The notes beneath the pieces were generated by a model. The model searched no databases and was not told the origin of the DNA. It was given only the letters and a program-made list of their open reading frames with translations. A program made the position numbers and the translations under genes. 49,740 bases of DNA from Archangium violaceum Cb vi76 (GTDB lineage: Bacteria; Myxococcota; Myxococcia; Myxococcales; Myxococcaceae), in contig NZ_JPMI01000112.1 in the NCBI RefSeq assembly GCF_000733295.1, forward strand, positions 1-49,740. The letters run 5' to 3'. Below are positions 1 through 8,564 of the stretch, piece after piece. How positions within the stretch are numbered: position 1 is the stretch's first letter; each line of letters begins with the position of its first letter.

Positions 1-29
1 CAACCCGTGGCCCCCCCCATGTGCGCAGT

Positions 30-88
30 GGGTTCAACCCGGGTTCATCCGATACCCTCACCCCGTCCCTCTCCCGGTGGGAGAGGGG
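30..88. repeat. Interspersed palindromic repeat, copy 1 (with 5' GGGTTCAACCCGGG module)
   Basis: The core is CCCTCTCCC (67-75), GGT, GGGAGAGGG (79-87), preceded by CCCTCACCCC (55-64) and a GGGTTCAACCCGGG block near 30-45. The copy at 47453-47532 carries the same modules in the same order on the opposite strand, so the unit appears to be about 80 bp rather than just the hairpin. It lies beyond the 3' end of the polymerase gene. Confidence 0.75.
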
Positions 89-120
89 AAATAGGTGCCC
101 AGGGGCACACCTTCGTGGGC

Positions 121-2550
121 TCAACCTTCTCCCAGAGGGAGAGGGGACATCCACGGGTTCTCGGACCGGGGTTGTTCTCCCTCGGGTTCGTCCAGCACGT
201 TGAGCACCGGCCGCGCATTCGCCAGCGACGGCGCGAAGAGCGAGGGTTGCTCCGGATCCGCGAACACCGTCGCGAAGTCCTCGGGCGTCAGCGCGCGCAC
301 CAGCCGGGCCGCGAAGGTCTCGCGAAGCTGCCGGGCGTAGAACTCGGCGTCGTAGTCCCGGGGATCCCTCACCGTTTCTCCGGTCTCCGATTCCAGCAGC
401 AGTCCCGCGCGCCCTCCCACCGCCCGGTAGACCCGGACCTGCTCGCCGGAGGGCCACTGTTTCCGCCCGCTCGCCAGCATGGCCTCGTAGGGCAGCTCGC
501 GCCTGCGCGCGGCGAGGTACTGGGCCGGTGTCTTCGTCAGCCGCACCTGGGCCGCCACGCTCCGGGTCGGCAGTGCCCGCCGGCGCAGCGCCGTCACCGT
601 CTCCACATAGGCCTCCCGCACGCCCGGGATGTCCCCCGCGAGCAGCTCATGCAGTGCCCGGCGCAGGAAGTCCTCGCCGAAGGGCTCCGCCCGGCTGGAG
701 CGGAACGCCACACCGCGCAGGATGAGCGCGCCTTCATACGGCTGGAGCGCGTAGTTCTTCGGTTCGTGCGAGAGCATCGCGGCGTAGCGTCCCTCGAACT
801 CGAGGCGCACCTTGGGCGGCAGCAGGTCCGCGACCTCGGAGACCACCCGGCGCTCGTCGGCCTCGCTCCAGCCCTCCGGCACGGAGAAGTACACACCGTC
901 CGTATCGGCCTCCAGCAGCGTGACGCCGCGCCGGGCCAGCTCCTGGCAGATGAGCGCCAGCACCTCGCGCCCGCGCCGAGTCACCTCGTTGGCGGCGTGC
1001 ACGTCCGCGAAGCGCGTGAGCCCGCCCGCGCCCAGGTAGCCGTAGGCCGAGTTGACGACGATCTTCATCGCCGCGGAGAGCGCCTCGTTCGTGTGCCGTT
1101 CTGGCGAGCCGGGTGCCGCGGCCTTCGCCCGCGCCTTGGCCGCCAGCCGTTGCTCCACGAGCCGGTCCACCAGCGCCAGCATCACGCCGAGCCGGTCCCG
1201 CCGCGGGCCAATCCGGTACTCGCGCATCAACGAGGGGTACAGGCTGGCGACATCGGCCTTCACCACGTGCCGGGCCACGCCCGTGGCGAACAGGTGGAGC
1301 GCGGCCCCGCTGTGGGGCGTGCCATCGCCCGGCTCATGGGCGGGCAGCGCGGCGCCGGCCCGGAGATAGGCGCGAACGATCAACGGATCGATGACCCCGG
1401 TGGCGGGCCCGGCGTCCGCGAGGCGCTCGTAGCGGCGCGGTGCCATGCGGGCGAGCGCGAAGGCCGCCCCGCCGAGCATGCGCGCCAGTCCGGCGGCCTC
1501 CGTCACGTCGTCGCGGGCGTAGCGCCGCACGCGCTCGGGGTCGGTGCCGAAGACCTCGTACACGTGGGCTCCCGGAATGTGCTCGCGCTCCGGGCCCGAG
1601 AGGCCCAGGTGCCGGGCAACGGCCTTGAGCCCGTGCCCCGGCAGCTCCCGGGTGGAGAAGTCGTGCCGCTTCACGGCGTCCATCGTGTCGATGAACTCGC
1701 GGCCGGGGACCGTGTAGCGCGCGCGGCGCATCGCCTCGTGGCCGGGTCCGCCCCGTCCGGGGGAGGCACCTCGCGCGGCGGGGCGTTGCCGCAGGCCCGG
1801 GGGTCCGGCGCGTCCCAGCGCGAGCGTCACACCGAGCAGCCGCGCCCGGTGGGCGAGGAATGGCAGATCGAAGCCGTGCAGGTTGTGGTTCTCGAGCACG
1901 TCCGGGTCGATGGCGCGCACGCGAGCCACGAGCCGCTGGAGGAGGTTGGCCTCGGCGGCGTCACCGTCACCGTGGACCTCGAGCGTATCGGCCCTGCCCT
2001 CCGCGTCCCGGATCGCCACGAGGAAGATGCGGTCGTGCGAGGGGTCCAGCCCGGTGGTCTCCAGGTCCAGCTGCATGCGGTGCAGGTCATCGAACCGGAG
2101 GTCGCGGAAGTACGTGCGCCCCGACGCGACGAGGTACTGCTCCTCGGGAGGGAGCGCGAGCACCGCCTGGGGACCCAGCTCGCGCAGGTTCCCGACGGGA
2201 TGGCCGAGCCGCCGCGCGGCCCCCTGGAGCACGGCCGAGGCCAGCGCGCGCCCATCGTCCGCGCGGACCAGGTAGCGCAGCGCGCCGGGTCCCTCCAGCT
2301 CCCGCCACGTCACCCGGTGGGGCGCGGGCCCCTCGCTCTCCGGGCGGAGCCTCGCGCCCAGGTGCCGCACATCCTCCAGCGAGGCGAGCAGCAGCCAGGG
2401 ACGGAAGCGCACATCCTCGCGCACGAGCGCGCCACTCCCGGGGAGCCGCCGCCACACGAAGGCACGGCCATCGGGCTCCGCCCACACCGAGACGATGCCC
2501 GGCGTGTCATCCCATCCCCAGAGCCACTCGTCCTCCGGCGTGTGCGCCAT
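121..2550 (-). CDS. Family-B DNA polymerase (Pol II-like), with 3'-5' exonuclease
   Basis: An 809-aa protein with the full family-B order. The N-terminal domain is followed by a proofreading exonuclease: ExoI DLETTGLD at ~162-169, ExoII ENHNLHGFDLPF at ~220-231, ExoIII YARDD at ~344-348. The polymerase motifs are A (DVASLYPSL, ~433-441), B (KIVVNSAYG, ~496-504) and C (EADTDG, ~547-552). Motif C is unusual: most family-B enzymes have GDTDS, but both catalytic aspartates are kept. Low-complexity Gly/Arg sequence at ~248-275 lies between ExoII and ExoIII. The last residues (SPLPLGEG) come from an interspersed repeat. The start is the ATG at 2550, ten bases after the stop of the reductase gene upstream, so the two are probably co-transcribed. 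Family assignment is firm. A translesion or repair role like E. coli Pol II is inference. Confidence 0.9.
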   Translation of the reverse strand: MAHTPEDEWLWGWDDTPGIVSVWAEPDGRAFVWRRLPGSGALVREDVRFRPWLLLASLEDVRHLGARLRPESEGPAPHRVTWRELEGPGALRYLVRADDGRALASAVLQGAARRLGHPVGNLRELGPQAVLALPPEEQYLVASGRTYFRDLRFDDLHRMQLDLETTGLDPSHDRIFLVAIRDAEGRADTLEVHGDGDAAEANLLQRLVARVRAIDPDVLENHNLHGFDLPFLAHRARLLGVTLALGRAGPPGLRQRPAARGASPGRGGPGHEAMRRARYTVPGREFIDTMDAVKRHDFSTRELPGHGLKAVARHLGLSGPEREHIPGAHVYEVFGTDPERVRRYARDDVTEAAGLARMLGGAAFALARMAPRRYERLADAGPATGVIDPLIVRAYLRAGAALPAHEPGDGTPHSGAALHLFATGVARHVVKADVASLYPSLMREYRIGPRRDRLGVMLALVDRLVEQRLAAKARAKAAAPGSPERHTNEALSAAMKIVVNSAYGYLGAGGLTRFADVHAANEVTRRGREVLALICQELARRGVTLLEADTDGVYFSVPEGWSEADERRVVSEVADLLPPKVRLEFEGRYAAMLSHEPKNYALQPYEGALILRGVAFRSSRAEPFGEDFLRRALHELLAGDIPGVREAYVETVTALRRRALPTRSVAAQVRLTKTPAQYLAARRRELPYEAMLASGRKQWPSGEQVRVYRAVGGRAGLLLESETGETVRDPRDYDAEFYARQLRETFAARLVRALTPEDFATVFADPEQPSLFAPSLANARPVLNVLDEPEGEQPRSENPWMSPLPLGEG
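124..148. repeat. Interspersed palindromic repeat, copy 2 (partial), overlapping the polB 3' end
   Basis: A shorter copy with the core TCTCCC-AGA-GGGAGA. It overlaps the last codons of the family-B polymerase gene, whose stop codon is at 121-123, and encodes that protein's final residues (SPLPLGEG). Confidence 0.65.
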
Positions 2551-2560
2551 CGTGGACTCG

Positions 2561-3253
2561 TCAGTAGTTGAGGTGGATGGCCTCGCGGGGCAGCCCTCGG
2601 AGCCGCAGCATGTCGATCACCCCCTGCACCATGCCCGACTGGCCGCACACGAAGACCACCGTGTCCTCCACCCGCTGCTCGCCCAGGTGCTCCTGCACGT
2701 AGCCGGTGAGGCCCTGCCAGCCGCTCGCGCCCGGTTGGCTCACCGTGCGCACCACGCGGATGCCCGCCGCCTCCCAGTGGTGCAGCTCGTCCTCGTAGGC
2801 GAAGGCCTGTGGGGTGCGCGCCCCGAAGAACAGCGTCACCTGCCCGTAGGCGCTCCGCTCCTGGCGGATGCTCTCGATGACCGAGCGGATGGGCGAGATG
2901 CCCGAGCCCGTGGCGAACAACAGCACGTGGCCGCCCCGCGCGTGCACCAGGGGGAAGCCGCGGCCCTCGGGGCGCCCGCTCAGCACCTGGGCCCCCGGCT
3001 TCAGCCGCACCAGGGCATCCGCCAGCTCACTCCCCCCCTTGAGCAGGAACTCCCACCGGGTGCCGAAGGGCTCCGGCGGCGAGGCGATGGCGAACAGGCT
3101 CTCGCCCACCCCGGGCAGGGCCAGGCGCACGTACTGCCCCGGGGTGCGGTGCATCCCCACCAGGGGGGTTCCGCCAATGTCCAGGACGAGCTCGGTGAGG
3201 CCCTCCGCGGCCGGGAGGACGTCCGCCACGGTGGTGGGGTGCCAGTCGTTCAT
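2561..3253 (-). CDS. FAD/NAD(P)-binding oxidoreductase (ferredoxin-NADP reductase family)
   Basis: A 230-aa protein with the two-domain FNR layout. The N-terminal beta-barrel carries a weak flavin motif near FAIASPP (residues ~53-59). The nucleotide-binding domain has GSGISPIRS (~117-125) and the terminal VCGQSGMV. It ends in an aromatic residue (LNY), as FNR-type reductases often do. There is no 2Fe-2S domain, so an electron partner must be encoded elsewhere. It is the first gene of a leftward pair with the polymerase. The ATG at 3253 is 59 bp from the divergent gene at 3313, so both promoters share that short gap. The family is clear; the electron acceptor is unknown. Confidence 0.85.
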   Translation of the reverse strand: MNDWHPTTVADVLPAAEGLTELVLDIGGTPLVGMHRTPGQYVRLALPGVGESLFAIASPPEPFGTRWEFLLKGGSELADALVRLKPGAQVLSGRPEGRGFPLVHARGGHVLLFATGSGISPIRSVIESIRQERSAYGQVTLFFGARTPQAFAYEDELHHWEAAGIRVVRTVSQPGASGWQGLTGYVQEHLGEQRVEDTVVFVCGQSGMVQGVIDMLRLRGLPREAIHLNY

Positions 3254-3312
3254 GTCGGAACTTGATTTAACCCGGACCCGGCCCGCCGTCGCCCTTTGAT
3301 ACTCTGGGGGGC

Positions 3313-4077
3313 GTGAAGACCCTGTTCTGGTTGGTGTTGTTCCTCATCGGGCTGGCGGGCGTGGTGATGCCGGCCCTCTACCTCCATACCGCCAGCAAGC
3401 TGCCTCAGCTGGAGACGGAGTTCGACCTGGAGAAGCAGCTGCGCCACTCCATCGAGGGCGAGCGGATGAGCCTCCAGGCGGGCACCTTCGGGCCCAAGCG
3501 CCCCATTGCCTACACGAAGCCGGAATTCTCGCGCCTGCCCAAGGACCTGGTGGCCCTCTACATCGCCCAGCTCGGGTGCCCCACCTACTTCCAGACGCGG
3601 CGCGAGGACGGCGCGAAGTGGGCCTGGCGCCTCTTCTCCGTCGTCACCTTCGGCACGGAGCCCCCGGGCGACGGCGTCTGCGAGCGCATCCTCGCCACCC
3701 GGCTCGCCGAGGCCCTGGGCATTCGCGGCTCGCTGGAGCTGGCGGTGGCGGCCAACCGCCTGCACTCCTTCCTCCAGAAGGACCAGCTCCTCGCCTATGA
3801 GATGTCCACGCTCTACTTCGAGCGCGGCATCGTCGGGGTGGAGGACGGCGCCTATAAACTCTTCGGGCGCGAGCTGGACACGCTCAAGTTGCAGGAGCTG
3901 GCCGAGCTGTCGCTCACCCTGCCGCCGCACTACATGTACGCGGACGCGCTCGTGTGCCGCAACGCCAGCCTCATCCGGCAGAACCGGGACGTGCTGCTGG
4001 CGGACCTCGCGGGCTTCAAGCTGGTGACCGAGGAGCGGGCGCGCACCGCCATGGCCCAGCCCGTCATCTGCCGCTGA
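3313..4077 (+). CDS. Degenerate GT51 (peptidoglycan glycosyltransferase-like) membrane protein
   Basis: A 254-aa protein with one N-terminal membrane segment (residues ~4-22) and a periplasmic domain. Residues ~155-205 (YFERGIVGVEDGAYKLFGRE, then LKLQELAELS) match the C-terminal half of the GT51 domain of class A penicillin-binding proteins. The active-site parts look lost. The place of the usual E-D-x-x-F motif reads LGCPTYF, and the GGSTITQQ position reads GDGVCERI. There is no transpeptidase domain. The start is GTG at 3313 after a G-rich Shine-Dalgarno. I infer a non-catalytic binding or regulatory relative of monofunctional transglycosylases. Divergent from the reductase gene. Confidence 0.6.
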   Translation: MKTLFWLVLFLIGLAGVVMPALYLHTASKLPQLETEFDLEKQLRHSIEGERMSLQAGTFGPKRPIAYTKPEFSRLPKDLVALYIAQLGCPTYFQTRREDGAKWAWRLFSVVTFGTEPPGDGVCERILATRLAEALGIRGSLELAVAANRLHSFLQKDQLLAYEMSTLYFERGIVGVEDGAYKLFGRELDTLKLQELAELSLTLPPHYMYADALVCRNASLIRQNRDVLLADLAGFKLVTEERARTAMAQPVICR

Positions 4078-4110
4078 GCGTGGGACGGGGCCTGGCGCGG
4101 ACCGGGCCCC

Positions 4111-5841
4111 TCACTTGCGGCGCAGGAAGAACTTCTCCCAGTCGGCCAGCTCCTTGACCACCTGACGCCGCTCGTCGGGCGTCGTGGCCGACTCGGCCTT
4201 CTCGCGGATGGCGTCGAGGGTGCGGCGCGCGGCGGGGCTGAGCTTCTGGCCGGCCTGGTTCAACGTGTCGATGTCCCGGTCCAGCTTGCGGATGCGGCCC
4301 AGCAGCGCGGACTGGGTGGGCGTGCGCTTCACCGGCTCGGTGGGCGCCACCGCCGGACCCGCCGGCTGGACGGGATTGTCCGGCGTCTGCGGGGTGCTGG
4401 CCTGCACGGTGGTGCCCGCGTCGGGCACCTCGGTCACGGACGCCGTCTGCTGCGGCGGGCCCGCGTCCGGCACGGCCTCCACCACCGGCTGCGGCGGGGG
4501 CTTCACGGGCCGCTCCGGCGGCGCGGTGAGCACCTGGGGCGGCTGCACGGGGGCCTGGGTGGGCTCCCCGCGCAGGGCGAGCACGAGGCCTCCGCCCACG
4601 GCCACCAGCGCGAGCGCTCCCACTCCGAGGAGCATCCGCCGCGAGGACGTAGGGCCACCGGTGTCGTGCGGAGGCTCGGGCGGGGGCCGCGGCTTCACCG
4701 GCTCGGGCGTGGGGCCGGGCTCGGGCTTGACGGGCTCGGCGGGCGCCAGGGCGTCCGGGGTCTCCCCGCGGGCGGGCTCCGGAGCGGTGAGCCGGGCCTG
4801 GGCCTGCTGGGTGAGGGTGTCGCGCAGCCGCTGGAGCTGGCGGCGCAGCTGCTCGGCGGAGCCGGGGCGCGCTTCCGGATCCTTGGTGAGCATCTGCAGG
4901 ATGAAGGCGTCCAGCGCGGCGGGCAGCTCGGGGACGAACTCCGAGGGCCTCGGCGGCCGCGCGTCCACGTGCTTCATCAGCAGGTCCACCGGCGAGGTGC
5001 CCACGAAGGGCAGCCGGCCGGTGACCATCTCGAAGGCCACCACGCCCAGGGCGTACAGGTCCGTCATCGGCCCCACGGGCTGGCCGCGGGCCTGCTCGGG
5101 CGCCATGTACTCCGGGGTGCCCACCACCATGTCCGTGCGCGTCTGCGCGGTGCGCCCGGTGGGCAGGCCCATCTTCGCCAGGCCGAAGTCCAGCAGCTTC
5201 ACGTAGCGCGAGCCGTCCGGCTGCTTCACCAGGAAGATGTTGCTCGGCTTGAGGTCGCGGTGCACCACGCCGGCCCCGTGCGCGGCGCCCAGCGCGCTGA
5301 GCACCTCGTCGAGGATGTCCAGTGCCTCGGGTACCGGCAGCCGGCTCCTCTCCGTCAGGTGCGCGTCGAGGGCCACACCCTCGAGGTACTCCATGATGAT
5401 GTACTGGCGGCCGTCGGGCACCTGGCCGAAGCCGAAGATGTCCACGATGCCGCGGTGGCGGATGGCGTTGACGGCGCGGGCCTCGGCCAGCAGACGCGCC
5501 ACCTGCTCCTCGGCCGCGGCCAGCTCCGGGCGCAGCACCTTCACCGCCACGCGCTTGCCAATCAACGGCTGGATGCCCTCGTACACCAGGCCCATGCCGC
5601 CCACGCCGACGCGCTGGCGCAGCTCGTACTCGCCGATCTTCAGGCCGGTGAGTGGATCCTGCGCGGAGGAGTCGTCCATGACGTTCACAGTTCTCCCGGG
5701 CGAGGTCCGCCGTGCGCCTCCCGGATCGCCCGGGAAGGACGAGGTCGAGGCGTCGAGCAGCACGGTGCCGTCGCGTGGGCAGATATCGGTATCCGCCGGC
5801 ACGGAGAGACCGCAGGTTTCGCAGAGACGGGAGTCAGCCAT
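4111..5841 (-). CDS. Membrane-anchored Ser/Thr protein kinase with N-terminal zinc-ribbon
   Basis: A 576-aa myxobacterial Pkn-type kinase. The order is a Cys-rich N-terminus (C7-x2-C10 ... C22-PRDG), a Hanks kinase domain at ~70-335 with VGVGGMGLVYEG, VAVKVL, HRDLKPSN, DFGLA and GTPEYMAPEQ, a Pro-rich linker, one membrane segment at ~395-415 (MLLGVGALALVAVGGG), and a Pro/Val-rich extracytoplasmic part ending in a charged helical region. All catalytic residues are present, so it should be active. The ATG at 5841 lies 87 bp after the stop of the upstream lipoprotein gene, so it may have its own promoter. The substrate cannot be read from sequence. Confidence 0.92.
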   Translation of the reverse strand: MADSRLCETCGLSVPADTDICPRDGTVLLDASTSSFPGDPGGARRTSPGRTVNVMDDSSAQDPLTGLKIGEYELRQRVGVGGMGLVYEGIQPLIGKRVAVKVLRPELAAAEEQVARLLAEARAVNAIRHRGIVDIFGFGQVPDGRQYIIMEYLEGVALDAHLTERSRLPVPEALDILDEVLSALGAAHGAGVVHRDLKPSNIFLVKQPDGSRYVKLLDFGLAKMGLPTGRTAQTRTDMVVGTPEYMAPEQARGQPVGPMTDLYALGVVAFEMVTGRLPFVGTSPVDLLMKHVDARPPRPSEFVPELPAALDAFILQMLTKDPEARPGSAEQLRRQLQRLRDTLTQQAQARLTAPEPARGETPDALAPAEPVKPEPGPTPEPVKPRPPPEPPHDTGGPTSSRRMLLGVGALALVAVGGGLVLALRGEPTQAPVQPPQVLTAPPERPVKPPPQPVVEAVPDAGPPQQTASVTEVPDAGTTVQASTPQTPDNPVQPAGPAVAPTEPVKRTPTQSALLGRIRKLDRDIDTLNQAGQKLSPAARRTLDAIREKAESATTPDERRQVVKELADWEKFFLRRK

Positions 5842-5912
5842 CGGGGAAGTGCCCCCAGGGTAGCAGACCGGGAGCGGATTCCCACAAGCGGGCGAGCGGG
5901 CGGAGAGAACCC

Positions 5913-5943
5913 ACCGGGTCCTTTCCCGTCAGGGAAACCCGGT
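5913..5943 (-). terminator. Hairpin at the end of the glycine-rich lipoprotein gene
   Basis: ACCGGGT (5913-5919) and TTTCCC pair with GGGAAACCCGGT (5932-5943), with a 3-nt bulge and a GTCA loop. It overlaps the stop codon of the leftward lipoprotein gene. No clear U-tract follows on the minus strand, so it is a candidate only. Confidence 0.35.
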
Positions 5944-7551
5944 GCACTGGTGGTGGTTGGTCTGTAGGCCCGGCGCCGCCGCGGGGCCAGGGCCCGCTCC
6001 CGGAGCACCCGGGTCCTTCACTTCGAAGCGCGGGGTGCTCGTCAGGGTGACGGAGGAGCTCTCGAGGGAATCACACCAGATGCCCACGGAGGGGCCTCCG
6101 GCGCCGTTGCCACCGTGGCCGCCCGGGCCTCCATCACCGCCCTTGCCGCCCTTGCCGCCCTTGCCTCCGGTGGCGCGGTAGACGTCGGAGCCGGACGACT
6201 TCTCCGCGACGATGCCCTTGCCCCCGGCGCCTCCAGGGCCTCCCGGACTGCCATCGCCACCCCGGCCGCCAGCGCCTCCCTGTCCACCACCGCTCGTCTT
6301 CAGCGTGCAGGACTCCATGTTCACATGTCCGCGGATGAGCAGCATGGCAATGGACGCCCCACCACTCTCGCCGCCCTTCGCACCGACGCCGGGGCAGCCG
6401 CCCGCGCCGCCGCCGCCGCCGCCGCCGCCCCTGGATTGCGTGCTCCCTGGAGCCTCGCAGAAGCCACCACCACCGCCGCCGCCGCCGCCCTTTCCGAAGG
6501 CTCCGGCCTCGCCGTCCGTGCCGGACCTCGCCACCCAGGTGCTACCCTCCAGCAGGCCCGTGCCATTGCCCGGGTTGCCGTTCCTGCCACGGTCGCCCGG
6601 CGCACCCTCCTGTCCGTCACCTCCCGGCTCTCCATCGCACACGCACAGGGTCGTGCCGCACGCGCTATCGAGCTTGTTCGTTCCGGGCGTGCCGCCATCC
6701 CCACCGCCATCGGGGGGACCGGGCTCGCCCGCCGTCCCCATGCCGGGCGCGGCGCCGAAGGAGATGCCGCCCACTCCGCCCATGCCTCCCGCGTGGGAGC
6801 CCGTGCCACAGCTGCTCGGTCCCTGGGGGCCACCCGAGGGCGTCGTGGCGCTGCCGTCCTGTCCCACACCTCCATCCGCGCCCACCTGGGTGTTGGGCGC
6901 ACGAGAGTCACCGTCCCGGCCCTGCGCGCCCTTGCCGGCCTCCACCTCCACATGGCTCAGGCGCACGTCGCTCGAGTCCACCACCCGCAGGCCGATGGAC
7001 GGTGTGCCGGACACGCTGCTGTCGGCGGAACGGATGCGCACCCACGCGATGGCGACGCCCGCGTCCATCAACCCGTTCACCGTGAACCCGGTGGTATGGC
7101 TGCCACCAATCTGGGTGATGTTGTCCTTGCCGCGCTTCCAGCCGTCCTCCTTGCCGGAGTAGCCGCCGTAGATGGACACGGCCCGCTCCAACCGCAGGTC
7201 CGCTTCGTCGTAGATGCCCTGCGCCAGGTAGATCGCCTTGCCCTTGTTGGCGGCTTCCCTCATGGCGACGGAGAGCCGCTTGAGCGGTGCGTCCTTGGTG
7301 CCGTCGTTGGCGTCCTGGCCGACGGCGGGGTCGACGAAGATGGCGTCGCCGGGCGTGCCGTCGATGCCGTCGCAGTTGGCGTCGTGGAAGAGATCATCCG
7401 GGACATCGACCGCCAAGGGATCGCAGGTGGTGGGCTGGCATTGTCCGGCTTGCACACAGTCGTCGAAGGCCGCGTCGAAGTCGTAGCAACCGGTAGCGGT
7501 CAGCAGCGCCAGCGCGAGTCCCGCGGCGAATGGCTTCTTCGTCTCGAGCAT
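5929..7551 (-). CDS. Glycine-rich lipoprotein with DUF1565/beta-helix-like N-terminal region
   Basis: A 540-aa exported lipoprotein: a signal peptide ends in LTATGC. Residues ~60-140 (DAIFVDPAVGQDANDGT, PLKRLSVAM, AIYLAQGIYDE, SIYGGYSG) resemble the start of DUF1565 or right-handed beta-helix surface proteins. The C-terminal two thirds is dominated by Gly-rich collagen- or PE-PGRS-like stretches (GGKGGKGGKGG, GGPGGAGG and a 9-Gly run) with scattered Cys pairs. A longer reading frame exists, but the ATG at 7551 is chosen because it gives a proper lipoprotein signal. It begins 8 bp after the stop of the upstream gene, so the two are probably an operon. The long GCC/CCG triplet runs that encode poly-Gly are slippage-prone. 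The function is unknown; it is probably a cell-surface or matrix protein. Confidence 0.75.
   Translation of the reverse strand: MLETKKPFAAGLALALLTATGCYDFDAAFDDCVQAGQCQPTTCDPLAVDVPDDLFHDANCDGIDGTPGDAIFVDPAVGQDANDGTKDAPLKRLSVAMREAANKGKAIYLAQGIYDEADLRLERAVSIYGGYSGKEDGWKRGKDNITQIGGSHTTGFTVNGLMDAGVAIAWVRIRSADSSVSGTPSIGLRVVDSSDVRLSHVEVEAGKGAQGRDGDSRAPNTQVGADGGVGQDGSATTPSGGPQGPSSCGTGSHAGGMGGVGGISFGAAPGMGTAGEPGPPDGGGDGGTPGTNKLDSACGTTLCVCDGEPGGDGQEGAPGDRGRNGNPGNGTGLLEGSTWVARSGTDGEAGAFGKGGGGGGGGGFCEAPGSTQSRGGGGGGGGAGGCPGVGAKGGESGGASIAMLLIRGHVNMESCTLKTSGGGQGGAGGRGGDGSPGGPGGAGGKGIVAEKSSGSDVYRATGGKGGKGGKGGDGGPGGHGGNGAGGPSVGIWCDSLESSSVTLTSTPRFEVKDPGAPGAGPGPAAAPGLQTNHHQCTGFP
6402..6492. repeat. GCC/CCG trinucleotide tracts in the Gly-rich lipoprotein
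   Basis: Two clusters of GCC-type triplets, at ~6402-6430 and ~6468-6492, encode runs of up to nine glycines. They are candidates for length variation by slippage. Confidence 0.6.
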
Positions 7552-7559
7552 AGGAGTCC

Positions 7560-8468
7560 TCACGGCAGTGTCCCGGCCACGCCCACCATGCCGCCGCCGT
7601 TGCCCACGGAGGCGGTGGGGCGCACCTGTGAAGGCGTGCCCTCGTTCTTGCCAGACAGCAGGTAGATGAGCCCCGTCGTCACCACGCCCACCGCGCCCAC
7701 CGCGAAGGAGCCCCGGCTCAGCCACTGCGCGCGCGCGCCCGAGTCCCGCAGCCGCTCGCCCTCCGTGGGGTCGGTGAACTGTCTCGCCTGCAGGGCCTTG
7801 TAGTCATCGCCCGCCTGCACGAAGAAGAGCGTGCCCGCGCCCAGCAGCACCGCGCCTCCGGCGGCCGGCAGCCACGCCCAGCCCGGCGCTCCCGAGCGCG
7901 AGGCCTTCACCTCGGGCTTCATCGGCACCTGCTGGAGGGGCGTGGGCGTGGGGGTCTGGACCGGGGCCTCGACGATGGGCTCCAGCGACGGCCGCAGCGC
8001 GCGGCGCACCGGCTGCACCACCTTGTCGCTGGCCTGGGTGAGCGCGTCGAGCAACTGATCCTCGCGCACACCCGGCACGTAGTGCTCGGAGAGCTGCTCG
8101 CCGTCGCGCGTGGCGTAGGCCTTCAGGCCCACCCGGTAGCCGCTGAGGAACTGCACCAGCTCGGCGACCATCACCACGTCGGCCTGGGCGGCCTCGCCGA
8201 GCGTGATGCGGCAGGCGGCCTCCAGGCGGTTGCACCCGAGGACCGTCTTGCGCTGGGCGGGCGGCAGGCGCTGGGACAGCTCCGAGGCGCGCACCACCTG
8301 CAGCCCCTGCGTCTTGAGCTGCTCGTACACATGCTCCTGGGCGAAGGAGACGATGTGGGAGGGGACCCCCGCGGCCTCCGGCGGGGCGATCAGCACGGTG
8401 AGCGGAGCCTCGGAGGTCGTGGGCGCCTGGCCGAGCACGACGAGCGTGGCGAGGAGTGAAAGGAACAC
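7560..8468 (-). CDS. Exported protein with two C-terminal membrane segments, function unknown
   Basis: About 302 aa from the GTG at 8468, chosen because it gives a clean signal peptide (FLSLLATLVVLGQA); the frame is open to 8516. Residues ~25-170 form an alpha/beta domain (LTVLIAPPEAAG, AAQADVVMVAELVQF) like the periplasmic domains of many uncharacterised myxobacterial proteins that precede a PEGA or TPR region. A Pro-rich linker follows, then two membrane segments (LPAAGGAVLLGAGTLFF and GSFAVGAVGVVTTGLIYLL). The Gly-rich lipoprotein gene starts 8 bp after its stop, which suggests a shared transcript and possibly a shared envelope role. No family recognised with confidence. Confidence 0.65.
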   Translation of the reverse strand: MFLSLLATLVVLGQAPTTSEAPLTVLIAPPEAAGVPSHIVSFAQEHVYEQLKTQGLQVVRASELSQRLPPAQRKTVLGCNRLEAACRITLGEAAQADVVMVAELVQFLSGYRVGLKAYATRDGEQLSEHYVPGVREDQLLDALTQASDKVVQPVRRALRPSLEPIVEAPVQTPTPTPLQQVPMKPEVKASRSGAPGWAWLPAAGGAVLLGAGTLFFVQAGDDYKALQARQFTDPTEGERLRDSGARAQWLSRGSFAVGAVGVVTTGLIYLLSGKNEGTPSQVRPTASVGNGGGMVGVAGTLP

Positions 8469-8564
8469 GATGGTGTCACTTTCCCCCCATGTCGCGCCCA
8501 TCGCAAGGTCACGCACTCCAAGTAGCGCCAGGTGCGTGACGCCGGTGTGCCCAGGCGAGCGGCC

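Noticed and set aside
7-2571. 854-codon open frame on the plus strand
   Set aside because: It is the antisense of the family-B polymerase. It is low-complexity Arg/His/Gly sequence with no domain; long antisense frames are normal at this GC content.
7552-7725. 58-codon extension of the Gly-rich lipoprotein
   Set aside because: It overlaps the upstream gene on the same strand, and the internal ATG gives a lipoprotein signal.
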